Below are positions 15,842 through 24,809 of a stretch of DNA of 64,000 bases, one piece after another. The notes below the pieces were generated by a model. It saw only the letters and a list, made by a program, of their open reading frames with translations. It was not told the DNA's origin and searched no databases. This DNA is from an uncultured Clostridia bacterium (lineage in GTDB: Bacteria > Bacillota > Clostridia > TANB77 > CAG-508), in assembly GCA_948739805.1 (NCBI GenBank), contig CAPYID010000002.1, positions 8,961 to 72,960 of the forward strand. The letters are read 5' to 3'. A program made the position numbers and the translations under genes. Every line of letters starts with the position of its first letter. Within the stretch, counting starts at the first letter, position 1.

Positions 15842-16516
15842 ATGAAATTCAGTATATTAACACTTTTTCCAGAGATGTTTTCTGCATTAAATGAAAGCAT
15901 AATAGGAAGAGCAAAAGAAAAAGAACTAATAGATATAGAGCTAATAAATATTAGGAACTTTTCTAAAGACAAACATAAAAAGGTTGATGATACGCCTTAT
16001 GGTGGAGGGGCAGGAATGATATTAATGCCAGACGTTGTATATAATGCTTATAAATCAATAAATGATGAAAAAGCAAAAGTAATATATCTATCTCCACAAG
16101 GAAAAGTATTTAATCAATCAAAAGTACAAGAACTTGCCAAAGAAAATCATCTTATATTATTATGTGGTCACTATGAAGGAATAGACCAAAGAGTGATAGA
16201 TGAAATTGTTGATGAGGAAATATCAATAGGAGATTATGTCTTAACTGGTGGAGAAATACCTGCAATGGTTTTGATTGATTCTATATCAAGATATGTTGAA
16301 GGAGTACTAAGTAAAGAATCGACACAAGAAGAATCATTTTCTAATGGATTATTAGAATATCCACAATATACAAGACCAGAAAATTTCTTAGGTCGTGAAG
16401 TTCCAGAAATATTAAAAAGTGGTCACCATGAAAACATAAATAAATGGAGAAAAGAAAAATCGTTAGAAATAACAATGGTCAAAAGACCAGACTTAATAAG
16501 AAAGAAGGAGGATTAA
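15842..16516 (+). CDS. trmD: tRNA (guanine-37-N1)-methyltransferase
   Basis: TrmD makes m1G37 next to the anticodon, a modification that prevents +1 frameshifting. The 224-aa product has MKFSILTLFPEMFSALNES, the knot region LLCGHYEGIDQRV and IGDYVLTGGEIPAMVLIDS. No active-site residue appears lost. Its integrity matters because three genes in this window seem to need a +1 shift at CGG. The stop is 2 bases before the rplS start. TAGGAG precedes ATG 15842. Confidence 0.97.
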   Translation: MKFSILTLFPEMFSALNESIIGRAKEKELIDIELINIRNFSKDKHKKVDDTPYGGGAGMILMPDVVYNAYKSINDEKAKVIYLSPQGKVFNQSKVQELAKENHLILLCGHYEGIDQRVIDEIVDEEISIGDYVLTGGEIPAMVLIDSISRYVEGVLSKESTQEESFSNGLLEYPQYTRPENFLGREVPEILKSGHHENINKWRKEKSLEITMVKRPDLIRKKED

Positions 16517-16518
16517 AA

Positions 16519-17070
16519 ATGGACGTAATAAAAGCCATTGAACATGAACAATTAAAAGAAACAGTTCCAGTATTGGATGTTGGAAATACTGTAAGAGTTT
16601 CTGTTAAAATTAAAGAAGGCGAAAAAGAGAGAATACAAGTCTTTGAAGGAATTATAATAAAAAAACAAGGTGGAGGATTAAATGAAACATTTACTGTAAG
16701 AAAAATTTCTTATGGAGTAGGTGTTGAGAAAACATTTTTATTACATTCACCAATGGTAGAAAAAGTTGAAGTTGTAAGAGTAGGAAAAGCTAGACGTGCT
16801 AAATTAAACTATTTAAGAGACAGAATTGGAAAAGAAGCTAAAACTAAAGAAAAAGTTGGAGCAAGAATTGAAAATAAAGTTGTAGTATTAAAAGAAGCAA
16901 TTGACGAAAATACTGAAATAGTTGAAGAAAATGCTACTGAAGAAGAAGTAAAAGACAATGTAGAAGCAGTAGAAACAGCACAAAATGTTGAAAATGTAGA
17001 AGTTGTAGAAAATGTTGAAACAACAGAAACTACAAAAACGGAAGAAAATACAAATGAAACAGAAAAATAA
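16519..17070 (+). CDS. rplS: 50S ribosomal protein L19 with a long acidic tail
   Basis: L19 lies at the subunit interface. Residues 1-115 are standard (VPVLDVGNTVRVSVKIKEG, then RVGKARRAKLNYLRDRIGK). The 183-aa product then has about 65 extra residues, almost entirely Glu, Val, Asn and Thr in imperfect short repeats (ENVEVVENVETTETTK). This acidic, probably disordered tail is unusual for a ribosomal protein and could extend from the ribosome surface. ATG 16519 follows AAGGAGG. Confidence 0.95.
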   Translation: MDVIKAIEHEQLKETVPVLDVGNTVRVSVKIKEGEKERIQVFEGIIIKKQGGGLNETFTVRKISYGVGVEKTFLLHSPMVEKVEVVRVGKARRAKLNYLRDRIGKEAKTKEKVGARIENKVVVLKEAIDENTEIVEENATEEEVKDNVEAVETAQNVENVEVVENVETTETTKTEENTNETEK

Positions 17071-17088
17071 TTCTATAAATGTTGGTAC

Positions 17089-17112
17089 AAGGGCACTATG
17101 TGCCCTTTTTGT
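17089..17112 (+). terminator. Intrinsic terminator after rplS
   Basis: AAGGGCA/TGCCCTT with loop CTATG, followed by TTTTTG. It ends the ffh-rplS operon. Confidence 0.85.
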
Positions 17113-17141
17113 GAGTGCAAATAAAAAATAATTATAACCTG

Positions 17142-17170
17142 TTGAAATTTATAAAAAAACATAGTATAAT
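17142..17170 (+). promoter_or_regulatory. Sigma-A promoter for the sortase gene
   Basis: TTGAAA at 17142-17147, a 17-base spacer and TATAAT at 17165-17170, 21 bases before the sortase start. Confidence 0.8.
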
Positions 17171-17191
17171 ATAACATGAGGAGAAAATAAT

Positions 17192-18019
17192 ATGAATCAA
17201 ATTTTAGTTACAGATAAAGTTATTGTTACTAAAGAAATGCGCAAGAAGAAAAACTTTTATAAAAGAAATATAATTTTATCAATTTTTCTAATGTGTATTT
17301 TGTGTTCATACTATGTTTATGCAGAATTTGATAGAAATCGATTTGAGCAAAAATCGCAAGCAATTTTAAAAGATCTGAATATTGAAGAAAGAATTAATGA
17401 AGAAGACAATACTACTATAGATAATAATACATTTATTGCAAGTAATTCTATAACAGTACAAGATGATATATTAAAAGTAATAATAGGTGGAACATCGGAA
17501 TCAGTAGAAGAAGTAAAATTAGGTAATATTTTAAAAGATGTAAAACATACTGTTGAAGAAGGTTCAGAAGGAGAAAATGCCACAGTACCAATACCTAGTG
17601 AATATACTACAGAAGATGGAGGAACCAAATATTCGGCTGAATCAATAGTAAGAGTACCAGGCTTAGGAATAGAATATCCTGTTTTATCAGAAACATCAGA
17701 TGAACTATTAAAAATATCTATAAATAAACTTTGGGGACCAGCCCCAAATGAAGTCGGGAATTATGTCGTAATAGGACATAACTATAAAAGTGGAAAAATG
17801 TTTGGAAAATTAAAAAGCATTAAAATTGGAGACTTAGTAGAACTTACAGATTTAACAGGAAGAACTGTAAAATACGTAGTATCAGACAAATATGTAATTG
17901 AACCTGATGATGTAAAATGTACAAGCCAATTAACAAATGGTAGAAAACAGATAACACTTATAACATGTTCTAATTCAGGAAGCAAAAGATTAGTAGTGCA
18001 GGGATACGAAAAAGAATAA
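17192..18019 (+). CDS. Sortase family transpeptidase
   Basis: Sortases cleave a C-terminal sorting motif and join surface proteins to the cell wall or to pilins. The 275-aa product has a cytosolic N-terminus, one membrane helix near residues 27-45, a variable linker and a C-terminal catalytic barrel. The catalytic triad is visible: His in VVIGHNYKSGKMF, Cys in TLITCSNS and Arg in KRLVVQGY. The class is unclear, with D or E most likely. The neighbouring small membrane protein at 18042 may share its transcript. No LPxTG substrate is seen in this window. Confidence 0.92.
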   Translation: MNQILVTDKVIVTKEMRKKKNFYKRNIILSIFLMCILCSYYVYAEFDRNRFEQKSQAILKDLNIEERINEEDNTTIDNNTFIASNSITVQDDILKVIIGGTSESVEEVKLGNILKDVKHTVEEGSEGENATVPIPSEYTTEDGGTKYSAESIVRVPGLGIEYPVLSETSDELLKISINKLWGPAPNEVGNYVVIGHNYKSGKMFGKLKSIKIGDLVELTDLTGRTVKYVVSDKYVIEPDDVKCTSQLTNGRKQITLITCSNSGSKRLVVQGYEKE

Positions 18020-18041
18020 AAAGGGGAAAAGAGGGAATAAT

Positions 18042-18266
18042 ATGGTAAAAGAAGACATAAAAAAAGCTAACCCTAAAGAGGAGGAACCAATGAAAATTTA
18101 CGATAAATACATGTATAAAAGTCAAGAAAAAATTAAAAATATTGTACTTATAATAGCTGTATTTATAATAGGATTCATAGCTGGGTATGCGTGCCAGATT
18201 CAAACAATCAGTAAATTAAATAAAGAAATAAATGGAATACAGGAGAATGCATCATTAAGGCAGTAA
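18042..18266 (+). CDS. Small single-pass membrane protein
   Basis: The 74-aa product has a charged N-terminal part and one hydrophobic helix (IVLIIAVFIIGFIAGYACQI) near residues 34-53, then a short polar tail. No family is recognised. Two starts are possible: ATG 18042 after AAAGAGGG, or ATG 18090 after the stronger AGAGGAGG, which would shorten it to 58 aa. It follows the sortase gene by 22 bases and precedes a terminator, so it is probably the second gene of that operon. Confidence 0.7.
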   Translation: MVKEDIKKANPKEEEPMKIYDKYMYKSQEKIKNIVLIIAVFIIGFIAGYACQIQTISKLNKEINGIQENASLRQ

Positions 18267-18282
18267 TAAAATCATAATTTAC

Positions 18283-18312
18283 AGTGGCAGATATTATTTC
18301 TGCCACTTAATT
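18283..18312 (+). terminator. Terminator after the sortase operon
   Basis: AGTGGCAGA/TCTGCCACT with a 7-base loop (TATTATT), followed by TAATTTG. The U-tract is weak. Confidence 0.75.
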
Positions 18313-18337
18313 TGTATAAGAAAGGATTGAAGAAAAT

Positions 18338-18904
18338 ATGTCAAAAACACTATGGAAGCCAGGTACATTTGAATACCCAATACCAGCAGTAATGGTATCA
18401 TGTGGTAATATGGAAAAATCAAATATAATAACTGTTGCATGGACAGGAATTTTATGCACAAATCCTGCTAAAATATACATATCTGTAAGACCCGAAAGAT
18501 ATTCATACAATATAATAAAAGAAACAAAAGAATTTGTAATAAATCTTACAACAGAGGATTTAGCATTTGCTACAGATTGGTGTGGAGTAAAATCAGGAAG
18601 AGATGTAGACAAATTTAAAGAAATGAAATTAACTAAGCAAAAAGCCAATTTTGTAAAATGTCCAATGATAGAAGAAAGTCCAGTATCAGTAGAATGCAAA
18701 GTAACAGAAATTAGGGAACTAGGAAGTCATCATATGTTTATAGCAGATGTCCTAGGAATAAATGCAGATGACAAATACATAGATGAAAATGGAGCATTTG
18801 ATATATCAAAATGTGATTTAATAGCTTATGCTAATGGAGGGTATTATCCTTTAGGAGAGAAACTAGGAAAATTTGGATTTTCAGTTCAAAAGAAGAAAAA
18901 ATAA
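18338..18904 (+). CDS. Flavin reductase-like FMN-binding protein
   Basis: The 188-aa product resembles the DIM6/NTAB flavin reductase-like family, FMN-binding split-barrel proteins. The pattern PAVMVSCGN, then NIITVAWTGILCTNPAKIYI and SVRPERYSYNII, is characteristic. Such proteins reduce flavin or act on uncharacterised redox substrates in anaerobes. It appears monocistronic between two unrelated genes. ATG 18338 follows AAAGGA. The exact reaction cannot be told from sequence. Confidence 0.88.
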   Translation: MSKTLWKPGTFEYPIPAVMVSCGNMEKSNIITVAWTGILCTNPAKIYISVRPERYSYNIIKETKEFVINLTTEDLAFATDWCGVKSGRDVDKFKEMKLTKQKANFVKCPMIEESPVSVECKVTEIRELGSHHMFIADVLGINADDKYIDENGAFDISKCDLIAYANGGYYPLGEKLGKFGFSVQKKKK

Positions 18905-18995
18905 TTAGAATTTGTGTAACTTTTCCCAGAATATAGACTATAAAAATTTAATATGATATAATTCAGAGTGAATTTAAAAGAAGGGAAGGGTGTAT

Positions 18996-20219
18996 ATGAC
19001 ATATATTAATGAAAACTTTTTAAAATTACAAGACAGTTACTTATTTTCTACAATTGCCAAAAAAGTAAATGAATATAGTTCAAGAAATCCAGACAAAAAA
19101 ATAATAAAATTAGGAATTGGAGATGTAACAAAACCAATAGTTCCAGCAGTAATAGAAGCAATGCATAAAGCAGTTGATGAAATGGCAACACAACAAGGAT
19201 TTAAAGGTTATGGACCAGAACAGGGATATGAATTTTTAAGAAGAGTAATAGCTGAAAACGATTATAAAGATTTAGGAATTGAAATAGATGAAATTTTTGT
19301 ATCAGATGGTGCAAAATGTGACTGTGGAAATATAGTAGATATATTTGATGAAAACAATAAAGTTGCAATAACAGATCCTGTATACCCAGTATATTTAGAC
19401 ACAAATGTAATGTCAGGAAGAACTGGAAAATATAACAACGAATCAGGAATTTATGATAATATAGTATATATTCCAGTTACAGAAGAAAACAATTTTGTAC
19501 CAGAATTTCCAAAAGAGAAAGTTAATATGATATATTTATGTTTTCCAAATAACCCAACAGGAACGACTTTAACAAAAGAACAATTAAAAAAATGGGTAGA
19601 CTATGCAATAGAAAACAAAGCTGTAATATTATTTGATGCAGCCTACGAAGCATTTATAACAGAAGATAATGTCCCACACTCTATATATGAAATAGAAGGA
19701 GCAAAAAAAGTAGCAATAGAATTTAAAAGTTTTTCAAAAACAGCAGGATTTACAGGAGTAAGATGTGCATATACAATAGTACCAAAAGAATTAAAATTAT
19801 ATACAAAAAATGGAGAAGAAATAAATGCAAATAAGTTATGGAATAGAAGACAATGTACAAAATTTAATGGAGTACCATATATAACACAGAAAGCAGCAGA
19901 AGCTACATATACAGAAGAAGGAAAAAGGCAAATAAAAGAGAATATAAGATATTATTTAGAAAATGCTAAAATAATAAAACAAGGACTAGAGAAAGCAGGA
20001 TTTACTGTATATGGTGGAGTAAATTCACCTTATATATGGTTAAAAGTTCCAGATGGACTTACTTCATGGCAATTCTTTGACAAGTTATTAGAAGAAGTAA
20101 ATGTGGTAGGTACACCTGGAAGCGGATTTGGACCACACGGAGAAGGATACTTTAGATTAACAGCATTTGGAACAAAGGAAAATACAGAAGAAGCTGTAAA
20201 GAGGATAGTAGAGATGTAG
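18996..20219 (+). CDS. dapL: LL-diaminopimelate aminotransferase
   Basis: DapL converts tetrahydrodipicolinate directly to LL-diaminopimelate with glutamate, a one-step route to lysine and peptidoglycan precursors found in Clostridia. The 407-aa product is a fold-type I PLP enzyme. The lysine forming the PLP aldimine is in FKSFSKTAGFTGVR, and YLCFPNNPTGT and GDVTKPI are typical of DapL. ATG 18996 after AAGGGAAGGG is preferred over GTG 18990. Confidence 0.93.
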   Translation: MTYINENFLKLQDSYLFSTIAKKVNEYSSRNPDKKIIKLGIGDVTKPIVPAVIEAMHKAVDEMATQQGFKGYGPEQGYEFLRRVIAENDYKDLGIEIDEIFVSDGAKCDCGNIVDIFDENNKVAITDPVYPVYLDTNVMSGRTGKYNNESGIYDNIVYIPVTEENNFVPEFPKEKVNMIYLCFPNNPTGTTLTKEQLKKWVDYAIENKAVILFDAAYEAFITEDNVPHSIYEIEGAKKVAIEFKSFSKTAGFTGVRCAYTIVPKELKLYTKNGEEINANKLWNRRQCTKFNGVPYITQKAAEATYTEEGKRQIKENIRYYLENAKIIKQGLEKAGFTVYGGVNSPYIWLKVPDGLTSWQFFDKLLEEVNVVGTPGSGFGPHGEGYFRLTAFGTKENTEEAVKRIVEM

Positions 20220-20301
20220 AGCAGTAGTATGTATTTACAATCAAAATGTAGTATGCAAAGTATGAAGTTTTATAATTAAATAATGGAGGAAGAAAAATAA
20301 T

Positions 20302-21330
20302 ATGAAAAAAACATATAAAATATCAGAATTAATAATTGATAATGAGGATCCAAATTATATAGACGAAGAGAGACTTAAAGAAGATAAGGAAAAGAAAATA
20401 AGAGAGATTCGTAAAGGCGAAAAAGTAAGACATTTAACTTGGATAGATAATTCAAAGGACATAAAGAGTGTTACTACTCCAGATGGTAGGGAGCTAACTC
20501 CAGAAGAGCTTTTTGATTTTGTAATTGGAAACAACATAACAGACTTAGCAAAAGCCCAAAATAAAAGTGAAAATAAAGCAGATATAGCTATAGTGTTGGG
20601 GAATATTGGATTACCAACTACTAGAGAAAGAGCCATAAAAGCTTTTGAATTATATAAATTAGGACTTGTTAAAAAAGTTATATTTACAGGAGGTATAGGC
20701 AAAGATAGAGATAAAAAAAGTATTATGCATCCTAAATCACTAGAGGATTATATGAACAATGAATTAGTAGAAGGGCAAGAATGGAATGACCGTACAGAAG
20801 CAGATTGGGGTTCAGAAACTCTTATTAAAGAACAATTTGATGAAGATTACCAAGAACATTCAGAGAAATTAACAGACGAATTCCTTAACAAAGTAGGAAT
20901 AAATCCAGAAGATATTATAATAGAAGCAATGTCAACAACTACACAGGAAAATGCAGAATTCTGTAAAAATATTTTTGATTCAGAAGAAATAGAAACAGGT
21001 ATGCAAATTAAGACAGCAATACTTGTAACTACATGTACTCATGGTAATAGAGCAACAAGGCAGTTTAAGAAAGTATTTGGGGATAAAATTAAATTAGCAT
21101 GGTGTCCTTCTACATTAGACTTAGAACAATATGATAGTCTAAAAGCTATTTTAAATGCCCAAAAATTCGATGAAATCGCATTTAGGAATGAATTAAAAAG
21201 AATATATTGTAATGAGCCAAAATTAACACAAATGCTTAGAGAAGAAATTGGACATAATAGAAATGTTTTCATAAGAGGAGAAATTGATGACCCAGAGATA
21301 ACAACTGTAGATAGAGAGATGAGTAGATAA
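20302..21330 (+). CDS. DUF218 (YdcF/ElyC-like) protein
   Basis: The 342-aa product carries a DUF218 domain from about residue 90: ADIAIVLGN, KVIFTGGIGKD and the STTTQENAEFCKNIF segment. The first 85 residues are a charged N-terminal region absent from short relatives. There is no signal peptide or membrane helix, so it is cytosolic, unlike ElyC or SanA. Function is unknown, and the fold binds nucleotide-like ligands. TGGAGGA precedes ATG 20302. A strong terminator follows. Confidence 0.82.
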   Translation: MKKTYKISELIIDNEDPNYIDEERLKEDKEKKIREIRKGEKVRHLTWIDNSKDIKSVTTPDGRELTPEELFDFVIGNNITDLAKAQNKSENKADIAIVLGNIGLPTTRERAIKAFELYKLGLVKKVIFTGGIGKDRDKKSIMHPKSLEDYMNNELVEGQEWNDRTEADWGSETLIKEQFDEDYQEHSEKLTDEFLNKVGINPEDIIIEAMSTTTQENAEFCKNIFDSEEIETGMQIKTAILVTTCTHGNRATRQFKKVFGDKIKLAWCPSTLDLEQYDSLKAILNAQKFDEIAFRNELKRIYCNEPKLTQMLREEIGHNRNVFIRGEIDDPEITTVDREMSR

Positions 21331-21351
21331 ATAATAATTAGAAATATAATT

Positions 21352-21398
21352 AATTCCTTAGAAGTATATTAAGCTATATATTACCTAAGGAATTTTTT
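21352..21398 (+). terminator. Terminator after the DUF218 gene
   Basis: AATTCCTTAG pairs with CTAAGGAATT around a 23-base loop, followed directly by TTTT. Confidence 0.85.
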
Positions 21399-21425
21399 GT
21401 ATAAAAATATAGTTAAATATAGCCA

Positions 21426-21455
21426 TTGACTAAACATGACAAAATGTGATAAAAT
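21426..21455 (+). promoter_or_regulatory. Promoter for the GT4 glycosyltransferase gene
   Basis: TTGACT at 21426-21431, an 18-base spacer and TAAAAT at 21450-21455. Confidence 0.65.
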
Positions 21456-21498
21456 ATTATTTAGTGTGAAATAAAAAATAGAAAGAAAAGGGGCAAAA

Positions 21499-22707
21499 AT
21501 GAAAGTTTTATTAATAAATCATTTTCCGCTTCAAGGTTCAGGAAGTGGAGTTTATGTTGCAAATATTGCAAAAAGCCTAAAAAAAAGGGGACATGAAACT
21601 TGTATTATAACTCCTGAAAACACAAGTCATTTTTCAGATTTAAAAGATATAAAATTACATCCTGTATTTTTTAAATTTCAAGAAAAAATTGAAGGTCAAC
21701 AATCATTTAATTTTGGTTGTATTGATCCACATCCTAGGAGTAGCCTACTGTTTGGCAATATGACAGACTTGCAATTAAAACAATATGAAGAGGCTTTTAG
21801 AAAAGCAATAGAAGAGGAAATATTAGAATTTAAGCCAGATGTTATACATGCACAGCATATATGGATTATATCGAATGTAGCATTAGATTATAATATTCCC
21901 GTTGTAGTAACTTGTCATGGCTCTGATATTATGGGATATGAAATTTGGCCTAAATTTCATAAAATAATGTATAAAGTAGTAGATAAATGCAAAAAGATAA
22001 TTGCTATATCAAATAATAGTAAAGATATTATTAATAATATCTTTAAAGAAAATAAGGAAAAAGTAGTAACTATTCTAAATGGTTATGATGAGAAAGTTTT
22101 TTATAAGGAAGATTATAATAAAAAAGATATATTGAATGAATTAAAAATATATAAGAACTATGATAAAATAGTGTGTTTTGCAGGGCGATTAGCCAAAAAT
22201 AAAGGTGTAGATTTATTATTACAAGCTGCTAAAAATTATGAAAAAGAAGATGTATTAACTCTAATAGTAGGTGATGGTGAAGAACTAAAAAATTTGAAAG
22301 AAATGCAAGAGAAATTGAAATTAAAAAATGTAGTTTTTTTAGGAAATCAGAACCATGATACACTACGTAAGATATATAATATTTCAGACGTATGTGCTGT
22401 ACCATCAAGAAAAGAGGCATTTGGTTTAGTGGCATTAGAAGCTATTGCATGTGGTACACCTGTTGTAGCTACAAATAAAGGAGAATTGCCAAATTTTGTA
22501 AATAACAAAGGTGGTATTTTAATAGAAGAAGAAAATATTTTAGAATTAGAGAATGCTATTTCTAAAATATTGGATAAAGAGATTATATTTGATTCTAAAT
22601 ATCTAGCTGAATATGCCAAAAGTAATTATATGCAAGATTTATTTATAGATAAATTAATAGAGATTTACAAGGAAAGTTTACAAGAAGAATATAAAATTGA
22701 AAAATAA
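21499..22707 (+). CDS. GT4-family glycosyltransferase
   Basis: The 402-aa product has the GT-B fold of family 4: an N-terminal acceptor domain with GSGSGVYVANIAKSLKKRGH (near residue 13) and a C-terminal domain with CFAGRLAKNKGVDLLLQA. The signature VPSRKEAFGLVALEAIACGT carries the E-x7-E motif. It transfers a sugar from a nucleotide donor, probably to a lipid or envelope glycan. The substrate is not predictable. A GT2 enzyme follows two genes later. RBS AAAGGGG. Confidence 0.93.
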   Translation: MKVLLINHFPLQGSGSGVYVANIAKSLKKRGHETCIITPENTSHFSDLKDIKLHPVFFKFQEKIEGQQSFNFGCIDPHPRSSLLFGNMTDLQLKQYEEAFRKAIEEEILEFKPDVIHAQHIWIISNVALDYNIPVVVTCHGSDIMGYEIWPKFHKIMYKVVDKCKKIIAISNNSKDIINNIFKENKEKVVTILNGYDEKVFYKEDYNKKDILNELKIYKNYDKIVCFAGRLAKNKGVDLLLQAAKNYEKEDVLTLIVGDGEELKNLKEMQEKLKLKNVVFLGNQNHDTLRKIYNISDVCAVPSRKEAFGLVALEAIACGTPVVATNKGELPNFVNNKGGILIEEENILELENAISKILDKEIIFDSKYLAEYAKSNYMQDLFIDKLIEIYKESLQEEYKIEK

Positions 22708-22752
22708 TCGGTAACAATTCTTTTCAACCAGGTTTGTGATATAGAAAGGAAT
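22700..22752. repeat. Repeat shared with the region before the sigma factor gene
   Basis: GGTAACAATTCTTTTCAAC, then AGGTTTGT and AGAAAGGAATGAT, closely matches 61312-61358. Here the first arm is degenerate (TTGAAAATAAT) and overlaps the stop of the upstream gene. It supplies the ribosome binding site of the next gene. Confidence 0.7.
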
Positions 22753-22762
22753 GATATTAAAT

Positions 22763-23575
22763 ATGAATGTAAAACTAAAAAATGGAATTGAAATGCCTAA
22801 AATAGGTTTTGGAACATCATTAATAGAAGGAGAAGAATGTATAGATAATATTAAACTTGCATTACAAGCAGGATATAGACATATAGATACAGCCTCAGCT
22901 TATAAAAATGAGATTTATATAGGACAAGCAATAAAAGAAAGTAATATAGCAAGAGAAGAAATCTTTGTAACAAGTAAAGTCTGGAAAGATTCTATGGGAT
23001 ATGAAAATACAATAAAATCATTTAATAATTCATTACAAAATTTAGGCTTAGAATATATAGATTTATTTTTGATCCATTGGCCAAGAAATAATGATGAGAA
23101 GTTAAATATAGATACATGGAAAGCATTGGAAGATTTATATAAACAAAAAAAGGTAAGAGCAATAGGATTATCAAATTTCTTAAAACATCATTTAGAAATT
23201 ATATTGAATAACTGTGAAATAGTTCCAATGGTTGACCAATTAGAATTCCATCCAGGCTTAACAAGACAAGAAACATTAAATTTCTGCAAGGAAAAGAATA
23301 TAGTAGTTGAAGCATGGGCACCATTAGGGAAAGGAAAAATGTTGCAAAACGAAGAGCTAGTAAGAATAGCTAATAAATATAATAAATCAGTAGCACAAAT
23401 ATGTATAAAATGGTGTTTACAAAATGATGTAGTACCTTTACCTAAGACAACAAATTGGAACAGAATGTTAGAAAATAAAGATGTATTTGATTTTACAATT
23501 TCAGATGAAGACATGAAATTTATAAATAATATGGAATTCTTTGCAGGTTCTGATATGGATCCTAATAAGTCATAA
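22763..23575 (+). CDS. Aldo/keto reductase
   Basis: The 270-aa product is an NADPH-dependent aldo/keto reductase (TIM barrel). The catalytic tetrad is visible: Asp in HIDTASAYKNE, Tyr in the same segment, Lys in VTSKVWKDS and His in LFLIHWPRN. The cofactor-binding C-terminal part has PLPKTTNWNRMLENKD. ATG 22763 is chosen because ATG 22751 abuts the AAAGGA site. The physiological substrate is unknown. Confidence 0.94.
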   Translation: MNVKLKNGIEMPKIGFGTSLIEGEECIDNIKLALQAGYRHIDTASAYKNEIYIGQAIKESNIAREEIFVTSKVWKDSMGYENTIKSFNNSLQNLGLEYIDLFLIHWPRNNDEKLNIDTWKALEDLYKQKKVRAIGLSNFLKHHLEIILNNCEIVPMVDQLEFHPGLTRQETLNFCKEKNIVVEAWAPLGKGKMLQNEELVRIANKYNKSVAQICIKWCLQNDVVPLPKTTNWNRMLENKDVFDFTISDEDMKFINNMEFFAGSDMDPNKS

Positions 23576-23598
23576 ATATAAAAAAAGGTGGAGAAAGA

Positions 23599-24660
23599 AT
23601 GGAAAAAATATCTGTAATTATGCCAGTCTATAATGCAGAAAAGTTCATAAGACAGAGTATAAATTCTCTATTAATACAAACACATAGAAATATAGAGATA
23701 ATACTTGTAGATGATGGTTCTAAAGATTTATCTGGAAAAATTTGTGATGAATACAGTAAGATAGATACTAGAATTAAGGTAATACATAAGGAAAATGGAG
23801 GCTCATCAAGTGCAAGAAATATGGCTTTAGATGTAGCTACAGGAAAATATATAATGTTTATAGATGCAGATGATTTTTATGAAAAGAATTCTTGCGAATT
23901 ATTATATAATCAAATAGAAAAAACACAAGCTGATTATGTAGTTGGTAATTATTTTCATACAAATTATAAAGGGCAAAAGTGGGAAAAGCCAGTATTTGAC
24001 TTTGATAATTGTAATGGTTTTAAATTGGAAATTAATAATTATGAAAAATCCTTTTTTATAATGAATACAATTATATGGAATAAAATTTATAGAAAAGAAT
24101 TTATACAAAAACATAATTTACGTTTTATTAATAGCGATATTGCGGAGGATGCAGTATTCTCAACATATTGTTATGTTCATACTGATAAATGTTATTTTAT
24201 AAATGATATAGTATATAATTATAGGCAAAATCAACTAAACACATCAGTATCAACTAGTTGTACAAAGCATTATTTCGAAAAATTAAATACTTCTTATAAG
24301 TTGATTTTTAAAAACTTTGAAACAACAGATAACTTAAGTTTTTATAGATTGCTTTGTGCAAGAATGATTCCATATTTACTATGTAAAATCATTGATTCAA
24401 ATGCATTAGATAATAATCAAACCATAGAAGTGTTAGAAATGCTAAATTGGTTTTTTAAGCAAAAGGAATTATACGATGTAGTAATAATAAATGATAGATT
24501 AAATCAAATTATTGAAAACATAAACAATAAAGATTATATAGAAGCTATTAATAAAATTAAAGAAACTAAAAAATATAGAATGGAGATAAACGATATAGAA
24601 AAACAAAAAATGTATTCACCTAATGAAGAATTATATATAAAAATGTTAAGTATACAATAA
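23599..24660 (+). CDS. GT2-family glycosyltransferase
   Basis: The 353-aa product has a GT-A fold family 2 domain: SVIMPVYNAEKFIRQSINSL at the start, VDDGSKDLSG, and the metal-binding DADD in YIMFIDADDFYE. The C-terminal 150 residues are less conserved. It transfers a sugar from a nucleotide donor, probably in surface polysaccharide or teichoic acid synthesis. It follows the aldo/keto reductase by 23 bases with AAAGGTGGAG before ATG. No membrane helix is seen. Confidence 0.93.
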   Translation: MEKISVIMPVYNAEKFIRQSINSLLIQTHRNIEIILVDDGSKDLSGKICDEYSKIDTRIKVIHKENGGSSSARNMALDVATGKYIMFIDADDFYEKNSCELLYNQIEKTQADYVVGNYFHTNYKGQKWEKPVFDFDNCNGFKLEINNYEKSFFIMNTIIWNKIYRKEFIQKHNLRFINSDIAEDAVFSTYCYVHTDKCYFINDIVYNYRQNQLNTSVSTSCTKHYFEKLNTSYKLIFKNFETTDNLSFYRLLCARMIPYLLCKIIDSNALDNNQTIEVLEMLNWFFKQKELYDVVIINDRLNQIIENINNKDYIEAINKIKETKKYRMEINDIEKQKMYSPNEELYIKMLSIQ

Positions 24661-24661
24661 A

Positions 24662-24719
24662 TGCCAAGAGGGACGGAGAATTTCGGCAATATTGCCAAAA
24701 TTCTCCGTCCCTCTTGCCA
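24662..24719. repeat. 29-bp arm palindrome with GGGACGGAG
   Basis: TGCCAAGAGGGACGGAGAAT and its extension to 24690 pair with 24691-24719 at 27 of 29 positions, with no loop. The segment is GC-richer than its surroundings. GGGACGG palindromes of this kind are, as I recall, recurrent dispersed repeats in clostridial genomes. It could end transcription of the GT2 gene. Confidence 0.85.
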
Positions 24720-24744
24720 AAATTCGTTTTTTAGTTGCAAAATC

Positions 24745-24773
24745 TTGAAAAAAAAGTATTAATATGCTATTAT
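24745..24773 (+). promoter_or_regulatory. Promoter for tex
   Basis: TTGAAA at 24745-24750, a 17-base spacer and TATTAT at 24768-24773. It lies downstream of an in-frame ATG at 24735 and so supports the later start at 24810. Confidence 0.65.
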
Positions 24774-24809
24774 GATAAAAAAGTCAAAGGAAAGGAACAA
24801 AGGTTAAAA

